From positions 62,001 through 126,000 of the forward strand of contig JADJCG010000017.1 in NCBI GenBank assembly GCA_016703335.1: a stretch of 64,000 nucleotides of DNA, in the 5' to 3' direction. Source of the stretch: Caulobacteraceae bacterium. Its GTDB lineage: Bacteria > Pseudomonadota > Alphaproteobacteria > Caulobacterales > Aquidulcibacteraceae. The stretch's first letter is position 1. Every line of letters begins with the position of its first letter. Of this stretch, positions 35,612 through 44,932 are shown piece by piece. The notes under the pieces are model-generated. The model worked only from the letters and a program-made list of their open reading frames with translations. It was not told the DNA's origin and searched no databases. The translations under genes were made by a program, and so were the position numbers.

Positions 35612-35834
35612 CACGACTATCACCCACCGGCGCTTGCGCCCTATCCGAGTAGGTAAGCGTAAGCCCTCGTAATAAACTGCGCGACCTGCTTGGTCGCTGC
35701 AAACGACGTCGCCGGTAATGCTCCGGCTCTTCGGCGTATGGTCGCCGGTTGCTGTCGTGCCTTGCAAAGCAACGCCGAGCAGGGAGACAGCCCGTTTGAG
35801 ATCTTGCGCTGCCGTCTATGGCAGCAGACCAACC

Positions 35835-36324
35835 TTAGTCTTCCAACAGTGACCGCAACATCCATGCGGTCTTTTCATGGACGTTTAGCCGTTGCGTCAG
35901 CAGATCAGCAGTCGGTTGATCATTGGCGCCTTCAACCAAGGGAAAGATGCCCCGGGCGGTTCGCGCAACGGCTTCGTGACCTTTGACGAGAACCCTTACC
36001 ATCTCCAGCGCCTTGGGAGGATTGGCTGGCGCATCCTTGACCGAGCTGAGGCGACCGAACTCGCCATAGCTTCCCGGTGCATGATGACCAAGCGCGCGAA
36101 TGCGCTCAGCGATCGGATCCACTGCATTCCACAATTCCGTACTGGGTCATGAACATCACGTGCAGCGTGTTGAACATCGGCCCTGTCACGTTCCAGTGAA
36201 AATTGTGCGTCGTCAGATAAAGCGTGTATGTATCAGCCAAGAGCTTCGACAGCTCGATGGCGATCTGCGCACGATCCTCCGCCGAGATGCCGATTTCGAT
36301 GTGTCTCGCGTCCGCTTTCGCCAT
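35835..36324 (-). pseudogene. dps: Dps family DNA-binding / ferritin-like protein, frame-broken
   Basis: This protein of about 162 residues reads ISKLLADTYTLYLTTHNFHW-like helices with the hallmark HNFHWNVTGPMFNTLH (ferroxidase His and Trp). It then reads ELWNAVDPIAERIRALGHHAPGS and HEKTAWMLRSLLED. The frame shifts near 36130: one extra base in CAGTACGGAATTG separates MTQ from ELWNAVD. Dps stores iron and protects DNA from peroxide. It lies between the RND efflux operon and the Crp/Fnr regulator on the same strand, consistent with an oxidative or sulfur-stress island. Confidence 0.88.
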
Positions 36325-36430
36325 ACTGGCACTCCTCACTTTAACAACATGGGCACTGGCTTACCGCTCTGCCAGCGACCGCCGTGCGACAGAAGCGACA
36401 GAGTCCTCATTGGTTTGCATATCGCTTCTC

Positions 36431-39400
36431 CTATTCAGCGGCTTTCAGTTTCGGAAGGTGTGGGTCCGCGATGTTGGGGGTGGCGTCCAGTGGCCTCTCG
36501 TCGTCGCGCATCACAACGTAAATCGCTGGGATCACCAGCACCGTAAGCAGTGTCGATGAGGCGAGACCGAAAAGCAGCGAGATCGCGAGCCCTTGGAAGA
36601 TCGGATCGAACAGAATGACGGTCGCGCCGATCATTGCGGCAAGCGCCGTAAGCATGATCGGCTTGAACCGAATGGCCCCGGCTTCCAGCAATACGTCACG
36701 GAGCGGACGCTCCGCCGTTTTGGCGTGGCGGATGAAGTCCACTAGCAGAATCGAGTTTCTGACAATGATGCCCGCAAGCGCGATGAAACCGATCATCGAC
36801 GTCGCCGTAAATGGCGCATTGAAGAGGATGTGTCCGATCACGATGCCGATGAGTGTGAGCGGGATCGGCGTCAAAATGACCAGAGGCAGTTTGAAGCTTT
36901 TGAACTGCGCCACGACAAGAATGTAGATGGCGAGGATCGCCACCATGAACGCGGCGCCCATATCGCGGAAGGTCACGTAGGTGATCTCCCACTCGCCATC
37001 CCACAAAATCGAAGGCGCGTTTTCGTTCGCCGGCTGGCCGTGCATTAAGATTTGCGGCCGCTCTACAGCGCCCCAATCGTGCTCGCGGACGAGCCGCTCC
37101 ACATCGAGCATCCCGTAGATCGGCGCCTCATACGCGCCGGCAAGTTCCGCCATCACCATTTCGGCGTAGCGACCGTTGCGGCGGAAGATGGGATATGATC
37201 CCTCTTCCTCCTGCGCCGACACCGACTCGCCCAGTTCGACGAGGCGAACTCCGTTCTGCGTCGCTGCCACGGGCATGGATGCCAGTGCTGATTCCAAGAC
37301 CGCGCTGACTGCGGCAGTCGCACCGCGATCTCGATTGGATTGCGTCCTTCGCCGCGATGCGAGTAGCCAATCACTTGACCGCCCATCGCGACCGCAACGC
37401 TATCCATCATGTCGCGTTCGGACACGCCGAAGAATTCTATCTGCTCGCGGTTGGGCGTGAGGCGCAGGCGAGGCCGCGGAACGCCATAACCATTGTCGAT
37501 ATCCACCAGATACGGAACCTGGCGAAAGATGTCCTGCAGCTGTCGCGCCGCCTCGCGGCGGGTTTGCGCATCTGGACCGTACACTTCCGCCAGCAACGTC
37601 GCGATAACTGGCGGACCAGGCGGCACCTCGACGACGCGGATGACCGATCCTTCCGGCAACGAGAGAGCCTGGAGGCGCTGGCGCAGATCAAGTGCGATGG
37701 CGTGGCTCGTACGGCTGCGCTCGCCTTTTGGCAGCAGGGTCAATTGCAGATCACCCAATTCCGGGCGCTGGCGCATATAATAGTGCCGAACGAGGCCGTT
37801 GAAGTTGAAGGGCGCAGCCGTGCCCGCATACGCATCCACGGATACGACTTCGGGCACGCTTTGCGAGATGCCGGCGGCTTCGATGAGGACGCGCTCGGTA
37901 GCCTCTAGTGAGGCGCCCTCAGGCAGATCGACAACAACTTGCACTTCGGATTTGTTGTCGAACGGCAGCAGCTTCACACGCACTGTGCGCGTGGCGAATA
38001 GCGTGCAGGCAACCAAAGTCGCGACACCAACAATGACCAAAAACCGGCGCGCCCCTTTGCGGGAGCGAATAATGGGCGCGGCGACGCGGCGATAAAGCCG
38101 CCCGAACAAGCCTTCTTCGTCGTGCCGGTGCGCTGACCCTTGCGCCGTAGCGGCCTCATTCTTCGGCGCAAACTTGAGCATCAGCCAAGGAGCGATGACG
38201 ACTGCGACGAAGAATGAAAACAGCATTGCTGCCGAGGCATTGGCCGGGATCGGCGCCATGTAGGGGCCCATCAATCCGGAAACGAACATCATGGGCAGCA
38301 ACGCCGCTACGACAGTGAGCGTTGCGACGATTGTCGGATTGCCAACTTCGGCGACGGCCGCGATGGCGGCGTCGACGCGCGAACGGCCATCACGCGCGGC
38401 CCAATGGCGCGCGATATTCTCGATGATTACGATTGCGTCGTCGACGAGAATGCCAATGGAAAAAATGATGGCAAACAGGCTGACGCGATTGATTGTGTAG
38501 CCCATGAGGTTAGACGCGAACAACGTGAGCAGGATCGTGGTCGGGATCACCACGGCCGTCACCATCGCCTCGCGCCGCCCAATAGCGAAGAAAATCAGCG
38601 CAACAATGGAGAGCGTCGCCAAGCCAAGGTGCAACAGCAGCTCGTTCGCCTTTTCATTCGCGGTCTCGCCGTAATTGCGCGTGATGGCGACGTCTACGCC
38701 TTGTGGGATCAAGCTTCCTTCCAGCGCGCTTAACCGCGCCTCGACAGCCTGAGAAACGACGACGGCATTGGCGCCGTCTCGCTTGGCGACGGCGAGACTT
38801 ACCGCTGGCGCCATACGTTGATGTTCGCCCTCGCGCGTGAAGCGCCAAACACGAGCTTGATCCTCGCGAGGCCCGAAAGTCACCTCGGCGATATCACGGA
38901 TATAGACGGTTCGGCCGTCAGCCGCTTGCACCGTAAGCAGGCCGATCTCCGCCGGATCATCCAACGTTTCGCCAACGGCGGTGGCGTTTGTGCCCTCGCG
39001 TCCACGCAGATCTCCGCCGGGGAACGCGCGGTTCGCATTGCGAACGGCTTCGATAACGCGGCCCAGCGGTACGCCATAGAGAGCGAGGCGACCGGGATCA
39101 GGAGCGACACGAATTTCCTGTGGCCGCCCTCCAACGATGAAGGTCAGACCCACATCGTCCACCTTCATCAGCTCGCTCTGAAGCTCGTCAGCGACCCGGT
39201 AAAGCGCACTATCATCCCACCGGTCCGCAGCGACCGCGCTCGGAGAGAGCGTGATCACCATAATCGGCACATCGTTGACGCCGCGCGCCACGATCTGCGG
39301 CTCTGGTATGCCAACCGGAATGCGGTCGTAGTTCGCGCGGATTTCTTGCTGGATGCGAACGATCGCATCGTCGGGATCTGTGCCAACGAGAAAGCGCGCC

Positions 39401-39690
39401 GTTACAAGGACGCGATCATCTTCTGTCTGGCTGTAGACGTGCTCGACACCCTCGATGCCCCTAACGATTGTCTCAAGCGGCTTGGTTATGAGTTCAACAG
39501 CGTCGGGCGCACGTAGTCCATCGGCCCGGACGCTGATGTCGACAAGCGGCACCGAAATTTGCGGCTCTTCTTCGCGCGGTATCGTGAAAAGCGCGAGCAG
39601 CCCTACCGCCAGAGCCGTCAACAAGAAGAGCGGCGTGAGTGGTGAGCGAATCGTGCTCTTCGTCAGCGAACCGGAAATGCCGAGGCTCAT
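36431..39690 (-). pseudogene. Efflux RND transporter permease subunit, single frameshift
   Basis: This RND pump of about 1086 residues begins SLTKSTIRSPLTPLFLLTAL. It has two halves of six helices (for example IFSIGILVDDAIVIIENIARH, the helix-4 proton-relay region with DD, and FKPIMLTALAAMIGATVILF). Large periplasmic loops lie between. The frame changes once, near 37300, inside a late periplasmic loop; both halves are otherwise well conserved. LVDDAIVIIEN and VRADGLRAPDAVE are typical of the HAE/metal-related AcrB-like family. It follows its adaptor gene on the same strand. Substrates are not predictable. Confidence 0.87.
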
Positions 39691-40721
39691 GTCCGCGCCT
39701 CCGGGAGGAACTATGACATCCCCTGGTTCAAGACCGGACAGTATTTCCACACCGTCCGCCATCGCCTCCGGTCGGAACGGCGCCGCCGCGTTGGACCGGC
39801 GCATCAATGACAGCGCCTTCTGCGCGCATCAGGCGCACATAGTCGACACCATACCTAGTCTGGATATAGCGCGCCGGGATGACTATGGCCTCGCGCTGGC
39901 CCGCTGGGATCAAGACACGCACGCGCGCGCCGACAAACCCGCCTTCAAGTCCGCGCGCATCCAAATCGGCCATGACGCGGCCGTTCTCGATTGCCGGATA
40001 GACCTGCCGCACGCGCACAGAGAGCGCCTCGGCGCCGTCATGTGCGTCGAGAATGCGGATGTCCTGCCCTTCTTGAATGTATTGCGCTTGTCCCTCAGGC
40101 AGTTCCAATCGAAGCACGCGCGCACCGGTGGCGATCGCAACGACAACTTCGCCAGGCATCACCACGGCGCCCTGCGGGATCGGCGCGCGTGTGACCCGAC
40201 CATCCGCAGGGGCAAGCACCCGCCCCTGCGAGCTGGCCTCAGATAGAGCGCCGCCCTGCGAACGTGCGGCGCGCAGCTGAGCCTCCGCCGCGCGTGTTTC
40301 CGCATTGATCTGGTCCATACGGGCCTGGGCGAGGAAGCCGCGGTCAAACAACACTTGAAAGCGCGCTTGATCAGCTCGCGCGCGCTCTGCGGCCGCTTCT
40401 GCTGCGGCCACAGTGGCCGCGCCAGCCTGCGCCTCGAGCGCTAGGCGCTGATCACTAATGATCGCGACGACCTGTCCGCGGCGCACCTGATCACCTTCGC
40501 GCACCAAGAGGCGACTGAGCGTGCCCCCGATACGGGCGCGCGCATCTCCAACATCGCGGCTTGTCAGGATCGCCGACACCGTCTTGTAGTCGGGAACCAC
40601 GGCTCGCTGGATCACCAATTGCTCTGCAGGCGGGGCAGAGGGCGCGTGCGCGACAGGCAGTTGGCGTCCGCAGGCGCCAAGCAGCACCAGTGCCGCAAGC
40701 AATCCTTGAGCTCGCCTCATC
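39688..40721 (-). pseudogene. Efflux RND periplasmic adaptor (HlyD/MFP), frame-broken at the 3' end
   Basis: A lipoprotein signal (GLLAALVLLGAC) is followed by the lipoyl half-motif GGTLSRLLVREGDQVRRGQVVA and an Ala-rich coiled-coil hairpin (about residues 100-150). The second lipoyl half is GRVLAPADGRVTRAPIPQGA, and the membrane-proximal domain ends with EILSGLEPGDVIVPPGG. The frame shifts near 39775 (after VQRG). The last segment then runs in frame into the permease without a stop, so another indel near the junction, or a fusion, must be assumed. The pair forms an RND efflux operon divergent from sqr. Confidence 0.83.
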
Positions 40722-40833
40722 GCCGACTCCTCACCTGACCCTGCGACGCTACGGCTCGTCTGACCTTGCGTGAGATCAAGGCGGCGACTGCCAGAACAGC
40801 AATCTTCTTGGCACAGCAGGCTCGCATACTTGC

Positions 40834-40861
40834 GCATATACGCATGTTCTAATATATATGC
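40834..40861 (+). promoter_or_regulatory. Candidate BigR/SqrR-type operator upstream of sqr
   Basis: GCATATA (40834-40840) and TATATGC (40855-40861) form a perfect 7-base dyad in an unusually AT-rich patch 32 bases before the sqr start. Within it ACGCATGTT (40840) and CTAATATAT (40849) also occur, in inverted form, in front of the ArsR-type repressor gene (43159-43181). Two such shared words suggest common control by that repressor. Confidence 0.55.
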
Positions 40862-40892
40862 AACGACGCCCGGAGCGTCGGGAGGAAAGAAG

Positions 40893-42173
40893 ATGGCGAC
40901 CATTGCAGTACTTGGCGCCGGCCTAGGCGGAGTTCTGGCAGCCTATGAACTCAAAGCCGAAGCGAGCGCCTCAGACAGAGTCGTCCTCATTTCAAAAGGC
41001 GATACCTACCACTTCGTCCCCTCCAATCCCTGGGTAGCGGTCAGCTGGCGGGAGCGCGCCGCGATCGAGGTGCAACTGCCATCCGTGATGAAACGCAAGG
41101 GGATCGAGTTCCTGTCGATGGGCGCAAAGCGCGTCCATCCTGCCGAAAACCGGCTTGAGCTGAGCGATGGGACGTCGCTCGTTTACGACTATCTCGTCAT
41201 CGCAACAGGACCCGATCTCGCGTTCGACGAGATTGAGGGCCTTGGACCCGAACGGTTCACCCAATCGATCTGCCACGTGGATCACGCGGAACGCACCGCG
41301 ACAGCATTTGACCTGTTCTGCGACGCGCCCGGTCCCATCGTAGTCGGCGCCGTTCAGGGCGCCTCGTGTTATGGACCTGCCTACGAATTCGCGATGATCC
41401 TCGATACTGAGCTTCGGCGCCGTAAGCTGCGCGACCAAGTGCCTATGACGTTCGTTACCGCCGAACCTTATGTCGGCCACCTTGGTCTCGATGGCGTTGG
41501 GGATACGAAGGGCTTGCTCGAAAGCGAAATGCGCGAGCGGCACATCAAATGGATCACCAACGCTCGCGTCGCCAAAGTCGAAGCCGGCAAAATGACGGTT
41601 GAAGAGCTAAGCGACGACGGCGCCGTCAAGACTACTCACGAACTGCCCTTCAAGTTCTCGATGATGCTCCCCGCCTTCCGAGGCGTTCCAGCGATCTCGG
41701 GCATCGAAGGGTTGGTCAACCCGCGCGGGTTCGTCGTTGTCGATAAATACCAGCGCAATCCCACTTATCCGAATGTGTTCGGTATTGGCGTCGCGGTTGC
41801 CATTCCGCCAACGGGCAAGACGCCCGTTCCTGTTGGCGTCCCCAAAACCGGTTTCATGATTGAGTCCATGGTCACCGCGACGGCCAAGAACATCGGCGCA
41901 TTGCTGCGCAAGAAAGCGCCGCAAGAACAAGCGACGTGGAACGCGGTCTGTCTCGCCGATTTCGGCGATGAAGGCGTTGCCTTCATCGCCCAACCGCAAA
42001 TCCCCCCGCGCAATGTCAATTGGTCCGCCCACGGCAAATGGGTGCACCTCGCGAAAGAGCAGTTCGAGAAATATTTCCTCGGCAAGCTTCGGCGCGGCCA
42101 AAGCGAGACATTCTATGAGGCGCTCGCTCTTAAGGTCTTAGGCATCGCCAAACTGAAAGAGACCAAACGATGA
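40893..42173 (+). CDS. sqr: Sulfide:quinone oxidoreductase
   Basis: This 426-residue FAD protein oxidises sulfide to polysulfide or sulfane sulfur and reduces quinone at the membrane. The N-terminal dinucleotide-binding motif is IAVLGAGLGGVLAAYEL. YHFVPSNPWVAVSWR and KTGFMIESM are SQR-like. Three cysteines, Cys127 (SICHVDHAE), Cys159 (GASCYGPAYE) and Cys353 (AVCLADFGDE), fall almost exactly where the catalytic/structural Cys128, Cys160 and Cys356 of the Acidithiobacillus enzyme lie. GGGAGGAAAG precedes ATG 40893. The frame opens upstream to 40770, but that part would cover the operator. Its stop overlaps trxC (ATGA). Confidence 0.92.
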   Translation: MATIAVLGAGLGGVLAAYELKAEASASDRVVLISKGDTYHFVPSNPWVAVSWRERAAIEVQLPSVMKRKGIEFLSMGAKRVHPAENRLELSDGTSLVYDYLVIATGPDLAFDEIEGLGPERFTQSICHVDHAERTATAFDLFCDAPGPIVVGAVQGASCYGPAYEFAMILDTELRRRKLRDQVPMTFVTAEPYVGHLGLDGVGDTKGLLESEMRERHIKWITNARVAKVEAGKMTVEELSDDGAVKTTHELPFKFSMMLPAFRGVPAISGIEGLVNPRGFVVVDKYQRNPTYPNVFGIGVAVAIPPTGKTPVPVGVPKTGFMIESMVTATAKNIGALLRKKAPQEQATWNAVCLADFGDEGVAFIAQPQIPPRNVNWSAHGKWVHLAKEQFEKYFLGKLRRGQSETFYEALALKVLGIAKLKETKR

Positions 42174-42544
42174 GCCAAGTTGCCTGTCCCTCTTGCGGCA
42201 TCGGCAATCGCGTCGGCGCTGGCGATCCGCACGCCGCCAAGTGCGGTCGTTGTGGCGAACAACTCTTCGCAGGCGCGCCGATCGATGTCGACGACGCTGC
42301 CTTCGCGGCGCACCTCAAGCTCAGCTCGGCGCCGGTACTCGTCGATGTCTGGGCGCCCTGGTGCGGCCCGTGTCGCATGATGGCGCCCACTTTCGCTGCG
42401 GCCGCTCAGCACTTCGAACCCGATGTGCGTTTCTTGAAACTCAATGCCGATCAAACGCGCGCCCCAGCCCAACTCGGTGTTCGCGGCATTCCCGCGCTCA
42501 TCCTCTTCCACAACGGCCGCGAGGTTGCTCGCCAAGCGGGCTAA
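42170..42544 (+). CDS. trxC: Thioredoxin-2 (TrxC-type), C-terminal helix cut by an in-frame stop
   Basis: An N-terminal zinc ribbon (CPSCGIGNRV ... KCGRCGEQLF) precedes a thioredoxin domain with active site VWAPWCGPCRMMAP and the cis-Pro in RGIPALILF. TAA at 42542-42544 follows REVARQAG. The same frame then continues MTADQLNAWLSRALA to 42619, which is exactly the missing last helix of TrxC, with normal sequence. A sequence error or point nonsense change is the likely cause, and the complete product would end overlapping the next gene's ATG. It probably reduces the protein persulfides or polysulfides made by SQR. Confidence 0.9.
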   Translation: MSQVACPSCGIGNRVGAGDPHAAKCGRCGEQLFAGAPIDVDDAAFAAHLKLSSAPVLVDVWAPWCGPCRMMAPTFAAAAQHFEPDVRFLKLNADQTRAPAQLGVRGIPALILFHNGREVARQAG

Positions 42545-42615
42545 ATGACGGCCGACCAATTGAACGCATGGCTTAGCCGCGCACTGGCGCCGCTCTCGGT
42601 TACGGAGAAACAATC

Positions 42616-42819
42616 ATGACGATTGATCGTGCTGTTTTCGCATTCGCCGGCATCGTGGTGCTGGCCGGATTGGCGCTGGCCATTTGGGTTCACCCCTATT
42701 GGGTGCTCCTGTCAGCCTTCGCCGGCCTCAACATGTTTCAAGCAGCGTTCACCGGATTTTGCCCGGCGGCGATGGTTTTCAAACGGCTGGGTTTCAAGCC
42801 AGGCATCTTGTTCAAATAA
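42616..42819 (+). CDS. DUF2892 small membrane protein of the sulfide operon
   Basis: This 67-residue protein has two helices (AFAGIVVLAGLALAIWV and YWVLLSAFAGLNMFQAAF), then TGFCPAAMVFKRLGFKPG. The FCPA motif and length match DUF2892/YgaP-type proteins, often cotranscribed with SQR, rhodaneses or persulfide dioxygenases. GGAG lies 9-12 bases upstream. It is the last gene of the sqr-trxC-DUF2892 run and is convergent with the repressor gene. Confidence 0.88.
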   Translation: MTIDRAVFAFAGIVVLAGLALAIWVHPYWVLLSAFAGLNMFQAAFTGFCPAAMVFKRLGFKPGILFK

Positions 42820-42821
42820 AA

Positions 42822-43142
42822 TCACTTGCCGCCATATAATTCGCAGAGCGCACCGACAAGCTTCTGAGCCGTAGGATTGGCAAGACGATAGTAAACGTTC
42901 TGACCTTCTCGTCGAGTTGCAACAAGGCCGTGCGCGCGGAGCTTCGCCAGATGCTGTGACAGCGCAGACTGGGTGAGGTTCACATACTCACCCAATTCTG
43001 AGACTGCCATTTCGTCGGCGCTTAGCCGGCAAAGGATGATGAGCCGCTGATCGTTCGCGAGCAATTTGAGAAGCTCTGCGGCCTCACCGGCCCTGCTCTC
43101 AAGATCTCGTATTGCTTTCTTGTTTTTCGTCGCCGTGGCCAT
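42822..43142 (-). CDS. ArsR-family repressor of the BigR/SqrR sulfide-sensing type
   Basis: This winged-HTH protein is 106 residues from ATG 43142, which has AGGAG seven bases upstream; the frame opens six codons earlier. The recognition helix is LTQSALSQHLAKLR and the wing VATRREGQNVYYRL. Cys38 (IILCRLS) and Cys100 (VGALCELYGG) lie at positions equivalent to the two persulfide-sensing cysteines of BigR and SqrR, which form a tetrasulfide-type bridge and release DNA. It sits beside SQR, TrxC and DUF2892 genes, the usual targets. No metal-binding ArsR motif (CVC) is present. Confidence 0.85.
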   Translation of the reverse strand: MATATKNKKAIRDLESRAGEAAELLKLLANDQRLIILCRLSADEMAVSELGEYVNLTQSALSQHLAKLRAHGLVATRREGQNVYYRLANPTAQKLVGALCELYGGK

Positions 43143-43158
43143 CAAACGCTCCTGCGAC

Positions 43159-43181
43159 ATATATTAGCATCCACGCATGTT
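43159..43181 (-). promoter_or_regulatory. Candidate autoregulatory operator upstream of the BigR-like gene
   Basis: ATATATTAG (43159-43167) and ACGCATGTT (43173-43181) are the reverse-strand and same-strand forms of the two words in the sqr promoter. The position, just upstream of the repressor start and about 60 bases before the divergent reductase gene, fits a site that controls both. Confidence 0.5.
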
Positions 43182-43240
43182 TTGCCAACTCCTTGATGCG
43201 GATCAAACCCGCGCACTGCGCCCTGCCGCAAACACAGCAT

Positions 43241-44107
43241 ATGAGCACGCTTACCTTTCCCTTCTTGCGCGCGACCCAGAAACACTCACGTGCGCCGCAA
43301 CGTTCGAGCACACCGGATCGGGTCCTGGCGACGCTCCCCGTGAATCTCACCGCCGAGCGCGTACTCGCGGTCGAACATTACACCGACCGCCTCTTCCGCT
43401 TTCGGATCACGCGCCCCGCAGCGTTTCGGTTCCGCGCCGGTGAGTTTGTGATGATTGGCCTGCACACGGAAAATCGCCCGCTTCTGAGAGCCTATTCAAT
43501 CGCTTCGCCGCCTTGGGACGATACGCTTGAGTTCTATTCAATCATCGCTCCAAACGGACCGCTCACATCGCGCCTCTGCCACATCAAGCCGGGCGACGAA
43601 GTGCTCATGGCGCGGAAGGCCACTGGCACACTGGTGCTGGATGCGCTGACGCCGGCCAGTAGGCTCTTCCTACTATCGACCGGGACCGGTTTCGCACCCT
43701 TCGCCAGCCTTCTGCGCGAGCCTGAAACCTACACAAAATTCGAAAAGATCGTCGTGACGCACACTTGCCGCGAAGCGGCCGAGCTTCGCTACAGCGAGGA
43801 CATCGTCAACGCACTGCCCGAAGATCCCCTGGTCGGTGAGGCGGCCGCATTGCATGTTATGCGCTATGCCACGTGCACACGCACCTCGTGCCACCGCTCC
43901 GGCCGCGTTACAGATCTCATTTGGTCGCGCAAGATGTTCTCCGATCTCGGCATCGCGCCCCTAAATCCCGCCACTGATCGGGTCATGGTCTGCGGCTCGC
44001 TTCCGTTCATCCACGACATGCAGGCCATCTTGAACGCCAAGGACTTTATCGAAGGCTCAAATGCGGCTCCCGCCGATTTCGTCGTGGAGAAAGCGTTCGT
44101 CGGCTGA
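43241..44107 (+). CDS. fpr: Ferredoxin-NADP+ reductase
   Basis: This FAD enzyme of 288 residues passes electrons between NADPH and ferredoxin or flavodoxin. RPLLRAYSIASPPWDDTLEF is the FAD-binding RxYS motif, followed by PNGPLTSRLCHIKPGDEV. LLSTGTGFAPFASLLREPE binds NADP, and CGSLPFIHDM is near the end. ATG 43241 gives about 35 extra N-terminal residues compared with the common family start, so an internal start is possible. It is divergent from the repressor gene. A role in supplying reducing power for oxidative or sulfur stress is inferred from context. Confidence 0.9.
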   Translation: MSTLTFPFLRATQKHSRAPQRSSTPDRVLATLPVNLTAERVLAVEHYTDRLFRFRITRPAAFRFRAGEFVMIGLHTENRPLLRAYSIASPPWDDTLEFYSIIAPNGPLTSRLCHIKPGDEVLMARKATGTLVLDALTPASRLFLLSTGTGFAPFASLLREPETYTKFEKIVVTHTCREAAELRYSEDIVNALPEDPLVGEAAALHVMRYATCTRTSCHRSGRVTDLIWSRKMFSDLGIAPLNPATDRVMVCGSLPFIHDMQAILNAKDFIEGSNAAPADFVVEKAFVG

Positions 44108-44117
44108 AAGGAACCAA

Positions 44118-44473
44118 GTGCTCAAAGACTGGCCTAAGATGGCGCAGGAACTGAACACCCTCGTGTCGCGTCTGAGGGGGCGGCAGGTGACGTCATGCGC
44201 GCCTTTAGCCAGCAAGCTCAGGCTGCGCTGAAGCCGACGGCGTTGGATACAAAGACCAAGGAACTCATCGCGCTTGCAGTCTCCGTTGCAATTCGCTGCG
44301 ACCCTTGCATCACGTTTCACGCCAAGGCAGCGGTCGCGGCTGGCGCAACCGATGATGAGATCGGCGATGCGATGGGCGTCGCGATCTACATGGGCGCAGG
44401 TCCCAGTGTGATGTACGCGGCTCAAGCTCTGGAAGCCGTCGAGCAATGGCGCAGTCAGCCCCAAGGCGGTTGA
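44118..44473 (+). pseudogene. AhpD-like carboxymuconolactone decarboxylase family protein, frame-broken
   Basis: This is an alkylhydroperoxidase-D-like protein of about 118 residues. KTKELIALAVSVAIRCDPCITFHAKAA carries the Cys-x-x-Cys ... His redox centre, and GVAIYMGAGPSVMYAAQAL follows. The N-terminal helix (LKDWPKMAQELNTLVSRLRG) is in another frame; removing or adding one G in the GGGGGC run near 44180 joins them. GTG 44118 has AAAGG upstream. The gene follows fpr by 10 bases, so they are probably one operon. Confidence 0.8.
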
Positions 44474-44932
44474 GCGTCGCCTTGCAGGCGTAAAGCGTGC
44501 GCACACCGAGGGAATGTCCAAATTCCGAGGTCAATGAGATCGCTCATGACTGCCGACCGGCTGCAATGGGCCAACGTGGGTCGTTGAGCGAAATTCTGCG
44601 AGTGACCTAGTCGCTCCAAAGCTGCCGGCGACGTACTGACTGCGTGGGTGGCCCAAGTTCGCCGAGAACAGACATTCCGCATGGGTGTGATAGTCGCGCG
44701 CAGCGTTGCACGCCGCCCGATGAGAAAGGCCGGCCCCGCCGTGAAACGCCTTGGCGCACCGGGCAGTTCGGGACCCAAAATGGGTAACAATCCATACGTA
44801 AACTGATCCAGCGGTAGGCTGGCGCGCGGTGTAACCGTGCATTCACCAACTCACTCGCCACCGGAGCGCGGCCTTGAGTTAGCTCAACGCGAAAATCGCT
44901 AGTTTGCCCAAGAGCGAGGTCGGGGACAGCGA
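44474..44932. other. Intergenic stretch with a weak dispersed-repeat copy
   Basis: No supported gene. Around 44577-44645, GTCGTTGAGCGAAATTCTGC, GAGTGACCTAGTCGCTCC and GCCGGCGACGTACT loosely resemble the dispersed repeats at 31424 and 33825, too diverged to be certain. Short ORFs on both strands look like chance. The promoter of the histidine kinase gene must lie near the end. Confidence 0.4.
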
